Below are positions 1 to 11,056 of a stretch of DNA of 64,000 nt, one piece after another. The stretch spans positions 1,081,575,788-1,081,639,787 of the forward strand of contig OX336389.2 in assembly GCA_946902985.2 (NCBI GenBank), read 5' to 3'. Each line of letters begins with the position of its first letter. Positions within the stretch are counted from its first letter, which is position 1. A program made the translations under genes and the position numbers. The notes beneath the pieces were generated by a model. The model searched no databases and had not been told where the DNA came from. It saw only the letters and a program-made list of their open reading frames with translations. The stretch comes from Meconema thalassinum (taxonomy: Eukaryota; Arthropoda; Insecta; Orthoptera; Tettigoniidae).

Positions 1-1009
1 CCTTATTTAATCTAGCTTCAGTTGAAACTATCTTGGTTTCCATATCACGTTTGATGCTTGAAACATGATCGGAACTGAGTTTCTTCCAATCATCTTTCAA
101 TGCTTCCAAACTTTTTTTGACAATATTTTCCACGTCTACATCAATTCCATCTTTCAACAATTTACTGTGATCCTGTACTTGTGTTTTCAAACTGTCAACA
201 ACTATTTTAAGTTCTGTTAACCTCATGTTAGTTTGTGATGTGTTTCCCTCAGCTTGTTGTTTATTGGATTCCCATTCTTTTCTGATTTCAGTCTGGAAAT
301 TCTCATTACTTGTTTCGAATTCTTTAAACTTGTGTTGCATGTTGGACTCAATTCCACCTAGTCTTGATTGAACTTGTTCTGTGTTAGACTCTACACTACC
401 TAGTCTAGTTTGTAAATCGACGGTGTTGTTCTGAATTTTAATGACTCTTTCTTTGAGTAAAGTAGACTCATCTTGGGCCTTTCTAACATTTCCCTGTATC
501 TTGTCAACATTACTCTGTATCTTGTCAACATTACCCTGCATCTTGTCAACATTTTCCTGCATCTTGTCAACATTACCCTGTATCTTGTCGACTGTGTTCG
601 TGACTTGTGTAGAACTAACTTGCAATTTATTAACATCGCTGCTAACGGTAGTAGCACTGCTTTGTAATTTCTCCAAAGACTCTTGTAATTCACCTAGATC
701 TTGTTTAATACTGTCTTTAACACTTTCCTTTACTGTGTCAGCAATGTTTTCTACTATAGTGTCCCTAACACTTTCTTTAACAGCATCTACCTCTGTTTTA
801 ACGCTTTCAATAACAGATTCTTTAATAGTGTCCCTACTTTTCTCTACTTCTTCCCTAACCGACTTAAATTTCTTTTCAGCGTCCTCTTTAACACTCTTAA
901 AACCTTTCTGGGTGTACGTGCGAACACCTTCCACATCTTTTGTCAGATTGTCCATCTTATTTTGGACATCTGAAAACATCTTATATACCTCTTCAATCTT
1001 CATTGCCAT
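1..1009 (-). CDS. Coiled-coil gag-like protein, partial, runs off left edge
   Basis: Reading the minus strand from the ATG at 1009 gives 336 codons with no stop before the window edge, so the C-terminus is missing. An in-frame TAG at 1064-1066 lies upstream with no other ATG between, which supports this start. The protein is rich in K, E, D, Q, S and V and looks coiled-coil throughout. About residues 145-185 form seven-residue repeats of the type NVDKxQx, seen on the DNA as a near-perfect 21-bp tandem repeat at about 485-605. There is no signal peptide or membrane segment. Composition and layout match the gag N-terminus of the Ty3/gypsy element at 29431, so I infer the gag of a second, different LTR element. 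The visible part carries no enzymatic domain, so another coiled-coil protein cannot be excluded. Confidence 0.6.
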   Translation of the reverse strand, partial: MAMKIEEVYKMFSDVQNKMDNLTKDVEGVRTYTQKGFKSVKEDAEKKFKSVREEVEKSRDTIKESVIESVKTEVDAVKESVRDTIVENIADTVKESVKDSIKQDLGELQESLEKLQSSATTVSSDVNKLQVSSTQVTNTVDKIQGNVDKMQENVDKMQGNVDKIQSNVDKIQGNVRKAQDESTLLKERVIKIQNNTVDLQTRLGSVESNTEQVQSRLGGIESNMQHKFKEFETSNENFQTEIRKEWESNKQQAEGNTSQTNMRLTELKIVVDSLKTQVQDHSKLLKDGIDVDVENIVKKSLEALKDDWKKLSSDHVSSIKRDMETKIVSTEARLNK

Positions 1010-2786
1010 TGCAACAATTACAAATATTTCAACTGCTACGGGAACATGACATACACTGCAGAACTAAAATACCAAAGAGCAACCATTTTCAACTTAATAT
1101 TTGGGAATTTTATTGTTTACCAGACTTATGCTAAACCCTAGAGTAATTCTGTTAATGATTTACTTAAATCATGAAGTCCTAATTCTATTATTATTAATTA
1201 ATTTTGATCATTTACGTTACATGACTGTGACTGAAATGTCAACAACCGGATTATCAAACCATCAGATTTAGATTATAAGTCAGCTTTCTGTTTCTCGACT
1301 TATTCTTCCTTACACAGGATTTCTTTCAATCTAATCTTCCAAAATTAAAACAATTGCACCCAATCACGCCCAATTAAGCCTCAACAAGCCTAATCGTGCC
1401 TGACGTCACAAAATACGTCGCTACGAACCACAGTTCGAGCCTAAACGTTGGGCTGCCATTTAATGTGTACCCGTTTAAACCATTTGAGCTGCTTGTCGTA
1501 TCCGAAGATCAGCTGGATTGTAGAATCTCGAGGTCCCCGGTTCAAAAACCTGGAAATCCTACCAACAATAGCTAAATGGGGAGTGCACACTATCTAAGAT
1601 CATGTTTTGGTAAGGCAAAATGGGTATATCAACAAAATAAACGAAGAGCTCGAGATACAAACTATTCTCGGATAAGTGGGCGAAATTAGTGGTTCAATAA
1701 AACCTCAAATGCACCAAAACATAATCCTCCTTCATAACTTAAATAAATCATCAAAACGCAGTTACAAAACTAACAAATAAATTTATTAACGAAGTGATAA
1801 TAAATAAAATGAATTAACAAATATTCCTTTAACAATTACATGCAAACCGCAAATGATTCTGCGAAAATTCCTATAATAAGATTAAGAAATTAAATCATCG
1901 TCCCATGGACGTTAGAAGTACTCCACTCCTTATATAAAATTAAATAAAAACAAATTATTAATCAGCTGTTTGCATAACAGCTCTTAAATTTTACTCTTGT
2001 TCCCTAGTAAAATATGAACAAAGATCGGTTTTAATACATCCAATGTCTTCCCATGACATTTCTACTTACTATTCCAATGTCCTCCATTGGTAAAATTAAT
2101 AGAAATTAATTTTATACTGATCTTCTATAAGATCACCTTTACACAATAGTAAACAACCTTATTGTATTTAAAGAACGTCGTCACGTTCTTTAAACGTCAC
2201 TCCAATTTATGGTTTAAACGTTTAAAAACATTTAAGTACATTAAACTTTCGTTTAATTGTCAACTAAGGTTCCCAAAATTATTTAATGATTAATGGTAGA
2301 AATTATTATTAAATAATTTAATTAAAGACTATTAATATTTCCAAATTATTAATTAAGTTTGTAAAATGTTCGTTATTTAAATGTTTATTAATTATTAGAA
2401 ATAATTATTAATCATGTTAATCCAAATAATAAACCATATTATTATTATTGTTTTAGGATCAGATATTTATAAAGAAAGTAATTCGGTTAACTTTATTATA
2501 TCGTTAAATTCTCCTAGTTATTAATAGTATTATATTTAAATATTGTTAACAAATGTCTTATGTTATTTACATAATTCGTGATGATTTTCAATCATCCAAC
2601 CTTCCTCCTCTGTTCAACTACTGACAATTCCAAATTTTTATGCTCTTAAATAAAGTATCACTGTTACATTTTCATATCGCTATCATCATAGTAATGATCT
2701 TTCGTTTCATAATTGGGCATACATACATCGCCGAACGGTTAAGTTAAGCTTATATAATTAATGTCTTATCCTTGATAATATCTTAA
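1010..2786. other. Leader and probable LTR sequence of the edge element
   Basis: This AT-rich stretch has no credible gene. If the frame at 1-1009 is a minus-strand gag, this is its 5' leader followed by its LTR. At 1446-1458 the minus strand reads TGGCAGCCCAACG, which resembles a tRNA-type primer binding site starting TGG, but the fit is loose. No second LTR is in view, so the LTR end cannot be placed. The transposon at 2787 is inserted to its right. Confidence 0.3.
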
Positions 2787-5700
2787 GGGACACTGGGACT
2801 GAGTTTTCTAATTCCTGTAAATATTAAGGTACAGTATTGATATTTTGTTTGCTGGTAGTAAGCTGTAGTATAAACATGTGTGCCAAATTTGATCAATGTA
2901 GCTTTACTAGCTGTATAGAAATTAATTATTTTCCAATATTTATATGCAAATTATTCAAATATTCAAAATGTCAAGCGCGTCAAACTAATGTAGATAGCAC
3001 AATTTATTTTTATTTTTCTAGTTCCTTATTCTTATACAAATAAAATAGTGCATCGAATTTGAGATTGTATTGTTTACTATGAAGATATAATTTTTTTCCC
3101 CAGTGAAGTTTATTTTTTGTAAAATTCTTGAAATTTGAAGGTGTGAATTTTTTTTACAGGCAAACCAGAACTCCAATCCAAAAAGTAATGCACAAGTTTG
3201 TGGATAAGGTACTAAGGAACATGCATGTTAATTTACAAGAAAATTGCATTACATCAGTAACGCGTACTAGATTTTATACATCAGAAAATGTGAAACTGAG
3301 AAAACTGCATTTTTCTAAAAACATGCATATATTTTAATATTTCCATTCAACGTACCCATTAGAACTCTCCTGCAGCATAAGTAACACCTTCCTTCTTCTG
3401 TTTTGCAACCTCCTTCTTCATCTTTGTGACCTTAGTCTTCCGTCGAGTTGCTTTCTTCTTCTCAGAGGACGATCGCTGACTCTCATACTTCCTGCGAGCA
3501 TCACGCCTAAGGACTGCCTGTTCAGTCACATAAGGAACTGAAGTTCTTTTGATGTCCGACTTCAAGTCTGTTGTAGCACTGCATCCCATATTAAATTCTG
3601 CTACAGCATTGCATACAGAAATTTCAAGTCTCTTTCTTGATATAAAAGTTTCTTTCGGACACTTCCTCCAAATGGTAGAATGTAGACACTCATTTTGATT
3701 CTGCGTGGCACCACGGACACATCGGAATAGTAATTCATTAGAGGCCAGCCTCTGATAAACAGGCATTATTTTACACACTAATGACTCCGAAAGCTTGACA
3801 GTCATTTTGTTATGACTCATAGGTACCTTACCTGTCGCTATACTTCTCTTGTAGAAGCACCAAGAATCGACGCCTTGGGGGCACTTCTTATGTTGGGGCT
3901 TACTGTCAGTGGACATGTAATGGTAGAGAGTGGCGTAGATAGCAGTTTTCATGTCTTCAACATTAGGTGTGTGTTGTACTATGGCATTCCTATAATAGCT
4001 GGTAAGCTTGGTAATCGAAGCATTAGTAAGCCCGCCTGACCTGCCACCCAACTGGACACCCTTTATTTTCCAATTCTGTACCATCTGTCGCAGACCTGTC
4101 CCCATTCTCTTTGAAATGTGATTCACGCATTCCTCCTTTTTCAGTACTGTGTTGCTGCCATACACATTTGTACTGACCAAATGGTTGAACGTTTTAGAAT
4201 CACCATCAGAAAGGACAGTTGTATAACGCATCTGGCAGTCTGAAATGGAACGGTTCCATAAAATTCCAGCAGCAAACATTTCCATTGCAACAGAACTACC
4301 CTCATAATTCACCTGACACTCCCCACTCTTCTTATGACCTACATGCCACACATTAAATTCTGGGGACTCCGAACCAAGCTCAGCAGAAGTGATAACACAC
4401 ATAGGACAGTATTTGGATACCACCTCATAGTCTACGACTAGTCGTGTGAGAAGATCTATAGCTATCCCTATTCCATAAGCAGAAGTGAAGCCTCGCTTGT
4501 GCCAGGTCCCATCGTAGGAGATTGCAATGTCAATTACATCATTATCAGTAGGCCTACCTTCAGGGTTACAATCAAGTGTATCATATGCCCTACGTACCAC
4601 CTTCCTAGACTGGGAGAGAGTAAGACATTTTAGAGTCTTAGATTCTGCAGCTAAAACTGTCATATGTCTTGTGAATGTTTTCGAATCCATACCCGACATT
4701 CCTAACGTGGCACAAAATTTCTCCATTCCCCGATGCCCTACACCTAAACTGAGACATGCATCGACACTCTTCCTATTGACATCAAATGGAGGCCTCTGTG
4801 TAATAGTGTCATCTTCTACTCGAGGGCTTGAATAAGTTTGAGTTGGACAAAAGCCACAGTGGGTACATTTGACACATAGCTTATGCGCTAAACCATGCCT
4901 TTCTCGTACTTGAACAGTTAATGATGTTTCCCCACACTCATTGCATTTTATATTCTTCACTAGTTCACACAAAGTGGAAGAATGCACCAGAAAATATTCA
5001 TCACTTGTTGGATGTAAATTTGGCCTAGGCCTACTTTCAGAACCCAATTGTTCAAATAACCCTAACTTTTGTACACTCTTACAAATGTTATCTCTTGCAT
5101 CAGCAGTGTTCTGAGAATTGGTGGGTGTGACAAGAGGTGAGATCACATGTTCATTACAAGTTTGTTCAGGAAAACCAGCTCCCTTACCTGATGTTTTCCA
5201 ACGAGCAGCAGCAAGTCTGAAAGCCTTGACAGTTATCTTCTTGCTTTTGCATTTCGGCTTATGCCAGCGGGAAGTGACTGAATCCATTCTGTATACACTA
5301 AAAGTATACGTGCTAGCCTAGCCTCCAATAACTTGTTCATAAACAGAGGTTGACCATGCTTACACTTCTAAAGTCAACACAAATATCAAATAAAGATAAA
5401 TTATGCATCTACTGACATTCTATAAGCGACTAGGAACTCTCATGAAATTATAAAATACAATATAAATGCAAAATTTCATCATGTCGACCGTTTGAGATAT
5501 GTATTTATTTATTTTCAAACATTGGAGGTATTTGTATAGCTTACGTAGTAAATAGTGTCAATATTCATCGGTAGATGGTAGCACAATGCAGAAACAGTAG
5601 TCCAGAGGGAATTTCAAATCCGTATTCAAACAACTCCGATAAAAGAATGCATAAGTGCGTGTACAGGATGATGTTCTGTAAGGAACCAAGAGAAAGGGGC

Positions 5701-5874
5701 GTTTAAATGGCAGTGCGGCCGGCATTTAAACGTCTCGCCGTGCATCAAAAAAAGGCGGAATGTGGAAAATGATACATCTAAATCATCCGTTATGGTCAGG
5801 GGTACAATAATATGTCAAAATCGAAAATTTGAATTTTTTAATAAAATATGCTTAAAACTCAGTCCCAGTGTCCC
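2787..5874 (-). mobile_element. Kolobok/Mutator-like DNA transposon, complete
   Basis: Perfect inverted ends of 21 bp lie at 2787-2807 (GGGACACTGGGACTGAGTTT and one more T) and 5854-5874. Both ends are bordered by TTAA (2783-2786 and 5875-5878). The element is 3088 bp and encloses one intact transposase gene on the minus strand. TTAA duplication is typical of Kolobok and piggyBac elements, and the transposase is not piggyBac. A longer 8-9 bp duplication of the Mutator type (ATAATATC beside ATAATGATC) can be drawn only by allowing an indel. Identical ends and an intact frame suggest recent activity. Confidence 0.85.
3359..5287 (-). CDS. Transposase, Mutator-like transposase domain family
   Basis: This 642-residue protein has no stops or frameshifts and should excise and integrate the surrounding element. 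It resembles the large insect and cnidarian family annotated with the Mutator-like transposase domain. Visible parts: a basic N-terminus (1-35); a zinc-ribbon-like cysteine cluster (C115, C118, C138, C141, C144, C147); DGTW at 259-262, likely the first catalytic Asp; a C/H-rich segment with the GSSVAME type motif near 329-336; DGDSK at 361-365, likely the second Asp; the STD...CP.G..SWC block at 459-477; and NQNECLH at 530-536 with a candidate catalytic Glu. The C-terminus from about 600 is strongly basic (KKK, RRK) and could be a nuclear signal. The ATG at 5285-5287 gives the family's usual length. Catalytic assignments are inferred from family pattern. Confidence 0.85.
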   Translation of the reverse strand: MDSVTSRWHKPKCKSKKITVKAFRLAAARWKTSGKGAGFPEQTCNEHVISPLVTPTNSQNTADARDNICKSVQKLGLFEQLGSESRPRPNLHPTSDEYFLVHSSTLCELVKNIKCNECGETSLTVQVRERHGLAHKLCVKCTHCGFCPTQTYSSPRVEDDTITQRPPFDVNRKSVDACLSLGVGHRGMEKFCATLGMSGMDSKTFTRHMTVLAAESKTLKCLTLSQSRKVVRRAYDTLDCNPEGRPTDNDVIDIAISYDGTWHKRGFTSAYGIGIAIDLLTRLVVDYEVVSKYCPMCVITSAELGSESPEFNVWHVGHKKSGECQVNYEGSSVAMEMFAAGILWNRSISDCQMRYTTVLSDGDSKTFNHLVSTNVYGSNTVLKKEECVNHISKRMGTGLRQMVQNWKIKGVQLGGRSGGLTNASITKLTSYYRNAIVQHTPNVEDMKTAIYATLYHYMSTDSKPQHKKCPQGVDSWCFYKRSIATGKVPMSHNKMTVKLSESLVCKIMPVYQRLASNELLFRCVRGATQNQNECLHSTIWRKCPKETFISRKRLEISVCNAVAEFNMGCSATTDLKSDIKRTSVPYVTEQAVLRRDARRKYESQRSSSEKKKATRRKTKVTKMKKEVAKQKKEGVTYAAGEF

Positions 5875-5878
5875 TTAA

Positions 5879-8759
5879 TAATGATCAACAACATTTTCAC
5901 TTTCCATCCGTTTCCCAAATATTTTCCGCCAATAGAACTAATCAATTCAACTGAGAGTCGTTTTACAATAATACTGGACAACTAAGGTCTTACTTAATTC
6001 TTTACTGTAATATATTTACTTATAATTTTCAAATAAACGCTCACTACGCGTATAATGACCTTCCCTTCTCTAATAGACTGAACAAATATCCACAGAATAC
6101 TTAAACAACGACTTCTCTCAATTACATACGTAAATTCCGTATAACATTTTCCTCAGCTTGATATTACACAAATATAGCTGCTATAATTCTTTACTTCAAT
6201 CTCTTAATACAGTATTCTGCCATAACAACTTATTAAAATTGCATATAATGCCTTGCTTTCATAATAAATTCGCTTATAATAATTACAGCGTATAGCTCTT
6301 TCAGATGTTGTGAAAATACATAATAACCGACTCTATTAAACAGTGATGACGTAATGGTTTACTAGTATAAGTTACTTTAGATTTCAAATAATTGTTGTTA
6401 ACATTTAATAAATATAAACATTCGTTACTTCTCTCTGGTCTTTCCAAAATATTGCGTTAATGCCATTAGAGTCAATAACAATCTCCAAGAGTGTTGTAAA
6501 ATTCCGTAGAATACTCAAACGTGCTGATTCGTCCGAGCAGATAAGATCTCTCAAATAAAATAAGATAATTTACCCACAGATAAATTGTTATTAATTATAA
6601 CTGGCTAAAGTGGAATGTCCAAATAATGTTTCATCCTTCCACCAATTCAAAATGTCTAATTAAATAGTTACTTGAACGAAGTCAGACTTGAAGATAACTA
6701 TAAAGTCTTGGAAATGTCCAAATGATAATTCATTTCCAAATAAACATTCTTTTCAAAGTCTAAGTTGCTTGGGTAAAGTACTACCATTTTCTAGAATATT
6801 GAATAATATCCAATAAAATTCCAATAATGTTCCAATATTGTTCAATAAACTTCAATAAAATTCAATAAAATTCCCAAAGATACGTGGATCGAAAGAAATT
6901 CGATAAACGAAATTACTAATAAAATGAGCTTAAATCTCAAAAATACGTATAAGTCAAAAATCCAAATGTTACTATCCGAAAATCTCACTAAAAGAAAATT
7001 AATATTTAAATGTCCAACGCCGAAAAATAATTTCTGGGCTTAAACTATTTCACACGCAACAAAATAATTTATCGTTGAAATGGTGCCATGCTCTCTAATA
7101 TTCTAGTCTACAACTAGCTACTAACAAACCAACAGCTACTAATGAGGATAACTTTTTCTACCTTGCGATGACATCTTGTAGAAGAAGTATGGAGGGAATT
7201 ACTGACGACACCAGCAATTCCACACTTACTAATCTTCATCCTCATTCTTGGGAAAACTGCCTTGTCACGACTCGAACCCTGCTCCCCGATCGTCAATCTC
7301 CCTGGCTGGCTTCGAACACGGAGCTCGCCTCGATCGTCGGAACCGCAAGAATCCCCCTGGCTCGAAGAATGATGAACTGCCTCGCTTCGGGTCGGATAAT
7401 ACCCAGCCATGACGCGGTAATCAAGTTCCATCTCGTAATGTTGGATTGTAGCCTCGAAGTTGTTACACCACATCTTATAATTTTAAGATTAACTTCGGTT
7501 GCCCGGTATCCCAGTCCAACAGTGTAACATCACGTTCCCTACGCATAACTTGGCTTAAAACATGATCACTACTGCGTTAAACTCAACATTAACTGTTCCC
7601 CTTAACGCTTGCATGTCGAACATTTCGATAAAAAACTTGCCACTATGCATGACTTGCTGTAAATGAGAGCTGCTGTCCTTCAAATGTTAGCACAAGCAGA
7701 TAACGGGCCTTGCCTTCTCGCCTGTATAGCTGACACGCACCAAGCGAAACGTGCTTATATAACGAAAGTGCTTTCAACAAAGAAAACTATCTTATTCTTT
7801 CGAATTTCGTCTTGAAACTTTCATGTATTGTGCACACGATGTTTCTCTTTAGTTTAGTCAAACTTTCAATACTAGTTTCACACGAGAACTGATATTACGA
7901 CGATAATCTGTTCCCCACATCTTCACCGGACTTCCCATGTTAACTCCTGACCGAAGGAACTGCCTTCCTCGCCGACAAACTATATTTGCGTGAGACCCCT
8001 CTCGCGCACACGCTAGTTTCAGGAACTCAATTGTCGCAGGTCTATTCCGCTCGACACCTCAACACAAAAGACCTCGATCAGCGGCGCGTCCCCACGCACC
8101 TCAAAACCAATCGAATGGCGCCTCATGAAAAGAAGCGGCAAAACAATCATTACTTAAATCTTCTTCCTGGATTATCAAACTTCCATCTCTGGGTGACTAT
8201 CATAAATCCTTTTAATTTAGATCCTTTCTCAATAGTTTTAAATGTGCAGATTCTCTCTTCTTTAATAAATGGCATTTTATAAATCGACGAAGCTTCTCAT
8301 CAAGCCCGCTCATGTCTCCTTCCCTCACTGATTCTGGCAATTGGATTAGCCAATCAACGCATTTCTCTTCGAACTCTACAAGTTGCTATGGGCGGCCTAG
8401 CGAAAATCCTACGCAGCATTGCCCCAGAGCGGCTTCTCTTCGCCATTTTGTTGTTGTCCAACACAATCTGAAGCTTCCTCTCGTATTAAAATTTTAAAAA
8501 TGTCGTAATTCCTCCAAAAATATCGCAATCTTCTCCAAATTTCACCAAAACGTCCTAAATAGCATCCTGTCCATCCTGAATCATTTAGAATTCGAGTTCA
8601 GTACCATAGTAAATGTGAGGGATGAGTAAACTTGTCGACTTAACCAGCATGATGGCGGTAACAATAGACACTGGTCCACTGACTGTATAGTCACCTGGAT
8701 CGTTGGTGAAAACTAAAGGCTTGATATGACCAATGGTGCTTGTTAGCACCATAAAATGT
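5879..8759. other. AT-rich non-coding DNA, no recognised gene
   Basis: No frame here resembles a known protein, and the short frames at 7114-7527 and 7986-8282 look fortuitous. The stretch may continue the LTR of the edge element, since the DNA transposon appears to sit within it, but I could not find a matching end. A small hairpin (GGTGC-TTGTTA-GCACC) lies near 8730-8746, just before the tandem array. Confidence 0.3.
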
Positions 8760-9230
8760 TGTGTTACACAGTCACTTGCTAATGGAATTAGTAAGTTCCA
8801 GTACATCCGTTACAACCCATCACTTGCTTTGAAACTACATTAGTTCCTGCCAGTTCATGTGTTACCAGCAAACGCTTGCTGCAGAACTTAAATTAGCTTC
8901 TGCCAGTTCATCTGTTACAAGCAAACGCTTGCTGCAGAACTTACATTAGCTCCTGCCAGTTCATCAGTTACAAGCGATCGCTTGCTGGAGAATCTACATT
9001 AGCTCCTGCCAGTTCATATGTTACAAGCGAACGCTTGCTGGAGAATCTACATTAGCTCCTGCCAGTTCATATGTTACAAGCGAACGCTTGCTGGAGAATC
9101 TACATTAGCTCCTGCCAGTTCATGCGTTACAAGCGATCGCTTGCTGGAGAAACGGTATTAGTTCCTGCCAGTTTATCCGTTAAAAGCAATCACTTGCTGG
9201 AGAAACTACATTAGTACAATTGATCACTTT
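8760..9230. repeat. 53-bp tandem array, about nine copies
   Basis: The marker GCCAGTTCAT recurs at 8849, 8902, 8955, 9008, 9061 and 9114, with GCCAGTTTAT at 9167, exactly 53 bp apart each time. More diverged copies extend to about 8760 on the left and end near 9230 on the right. Central units are nearly identical and edge units are decayed. Each unit carries GTTACAAGC..CGCTTGCTG; in two units the core AAGCGATCGCTT is a perfect 12-bp palindrome, in others one or two bases differ. Confidence 0.95.
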
Positions 9231-10081
9231 ATGAAGAAACGTGTCTGGTGTTATCGGGAAGGAAAGCAGTAAGGAGGTAGAAGGAGAGCAGTGCTACGCA
9301 GTAACAAGAGTCATTGCTGTCATGGACAAATAAACGGCCATTTTTGCATTCGAAGACGTGTGGGTAGGTAGAAAAAAACATTCATGTGTCGCCTCTTGAA
9401 CACAATCAAGGGACAATGACTATTGTTTCGTAACTCCGTGACGTCGTGAGTTCTGTTCTCCGACCATAACTGCCCACGCTCCAGGAACTAATCTACCAGT
9501 CACATACTGTGCGCTCCCACGCCGCAATGGAACACAGCGCTATCCATACGGTGTATGCCCTTTAAGCTGGTCTTAGTTGTTCTGAGTCTTATGCCCCTAC
9601 GAGAACGTATCGGACAAGTAGGTAGTCGTCCAGACTACGCCAAGATGTGTAGCAATACACAGATATTCGGCGTTTGTTCGTCAGGACAAACAAATTGCAT
9701 TCCCTGTTGATAGAGTATTTATGTACAGATTTGTTCTATATTTGCGTAAATAACCAGTGTCTTTGGCTATGGCAAGGGATCCATAACCAGGGAACCTGAC
9801 CTGCAATTTACGTGAACATTTCCTTCCAGCTCCTACTCCTGCCACAGAATTCATCAGGTTCTCATTTGTACCTCATAATATCCCACACCAAGACCATTAA
9901 ATTCTTGGTAGAGCTGAGAAATGAATCCAGGACTTCAGGGATGTCAGCCAACAATACCATTCCCCACACCAAGAGTCGATCTCCGCTTCAATAAATATAC
10001 AATATAAATTATTGTGTATTATTTTCTCTCTTTGTGCCCATCCCAAGGGCTTTAAAGGTGATGTGGTGGTGTAGGAATATA
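9231..10081. other. Non-coding DNA, nothing recognised
   Basis: There is no frame longer than about 60 codons and no similarity I recognise. It separates the tandem array from the mariner element. Confidence 0.3.
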
Positions 10082-11054
10082 CGAGGGAAGTTCCGAACGT
10101 TTCGTTATTTTATTGCACGAGCAGATGGTACACCAGGTGACGCAAACAATCGCCATACGAATCCACAACCGTGGTTGGTTCAACGACGGAAGAAGCATCA
10201 GCGGTGGGCGAATGACGCATGTAGAGCACCGACGAATAGAGAGGAGCAGCAGACCGGCGTGCCCAATATCATTCGAGTACAACTCACAATGGCAGACAGA
10301 CGTGTAATGACAACGTGGTTGCCAATGGAATTGCGTACTGTTATCTGGTGTGAATGGACACGTGGGACTAGTGTGTAAGCCATCCGTAAACGCCTATGGA
10401 CCGTGTATGGTGAAGTGCTAATGTCTTGTCAAACGGTTGGTCGCTGGTGATGCATATTCAATGGAGGGCGCAGAGTGTGTAGGATGAACATCGAAGTGGG
10501 CGTCGCTCCATATTCAAGAATCAAGACAGCATTGTTCGAATACAGGACGTGGTGTTAATGGACAGACGCATAACGGTTGCAGACGTACAGTAGCATCCAC
10601 ACTCCGTGCTGGTTCTGCCCGGGCCCATCACATGTTTCATGATGTGTTGGGTTACCGAAAAGTGTCCGCAAGATGGGTACAGTGAAGTCTGACCCCGGAG
10701 CACAAGAGTGCAAAAATGGGCATCAGCCTCGATCACTTGGTGAGGTACGTGCGAGAGGAAAATGAGTTCCTGTTCAGAATCATCAAGAACGATGAGACAT
10801 GGGTGAACCACTTCATCCCCGAAACAAAGACCGCCTCAATGATGTGGAAGCATCCTTGCATCGCAGAGCACCGAAATTTACCAGAGTGGTTTCTTCAAAC
10901 TGATTGCATGCTATAACAAGTGTATCAATGTCGGAGCCGACTGTGTCTAAAAGTTGTGCATGGTGTCTGGTCCGTGATGCCATGGTGTATGTCAGTTTGG
11001 CAATAAAGGGTCCCTGGGAAAGAATGACGAAACTCATTTTCGAAACTTCCCTCG
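10082..11054 (+). mobile_element. Mariner-type transposon, decayed
   Basis: Inverted ends begin CGAGGGAAGTTCCGAA on the left (from 10082), with CGAGGGAAGTTTCGAA reading inward from 11054 on the right. TA flanks both sides (10080-10081 and 11055-11056), the target of mariner elements. At 973 bp it is shorter than the usual 1.3 kb. The transposase remnant stops soon after the DETW block, so the C-terminal third is probably deleted. Confidence 0.85.
10290..10915 (+). pseudogene. Mariner transposase remnant
   Basis: The remnant starts at ATG 10290 and needs several frame changes and stop read-throughs to follow. Its first stop comes at 10376, right after a block matching the mariner N-terminal region (WCEWTRGTSV). 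The last part is open from 10716: it contains NDETW, the usual second catalytic Asp block, then a P-E-T-K..S-M-W-K-H run diagnostic for mariner transposases. Sequence after 10915 no longer matches, so the third catalytic residue is absent. It cannot encode an active enzyme. Confidence 0.8.
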
Positions 11055-11056
11055 TA

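Noticed and set aside
480..610. CRISPR-like short repeats
   Set aside because: The 21-bp units are contiguous with no spacers and encode one heptad each.
441..1049. Plus-strand 202-codon frame
   Set aside because: It is the antisense shadow of the minus-strand coiled-coil frame at 1-1009, rich in S, L and T because it mirrors K/E/D/V codons.
8760..9230. CRISPR array
   Set aside because: The whole 53-bp unit repeats, without unique spacers, and the genome is eukaryotic.
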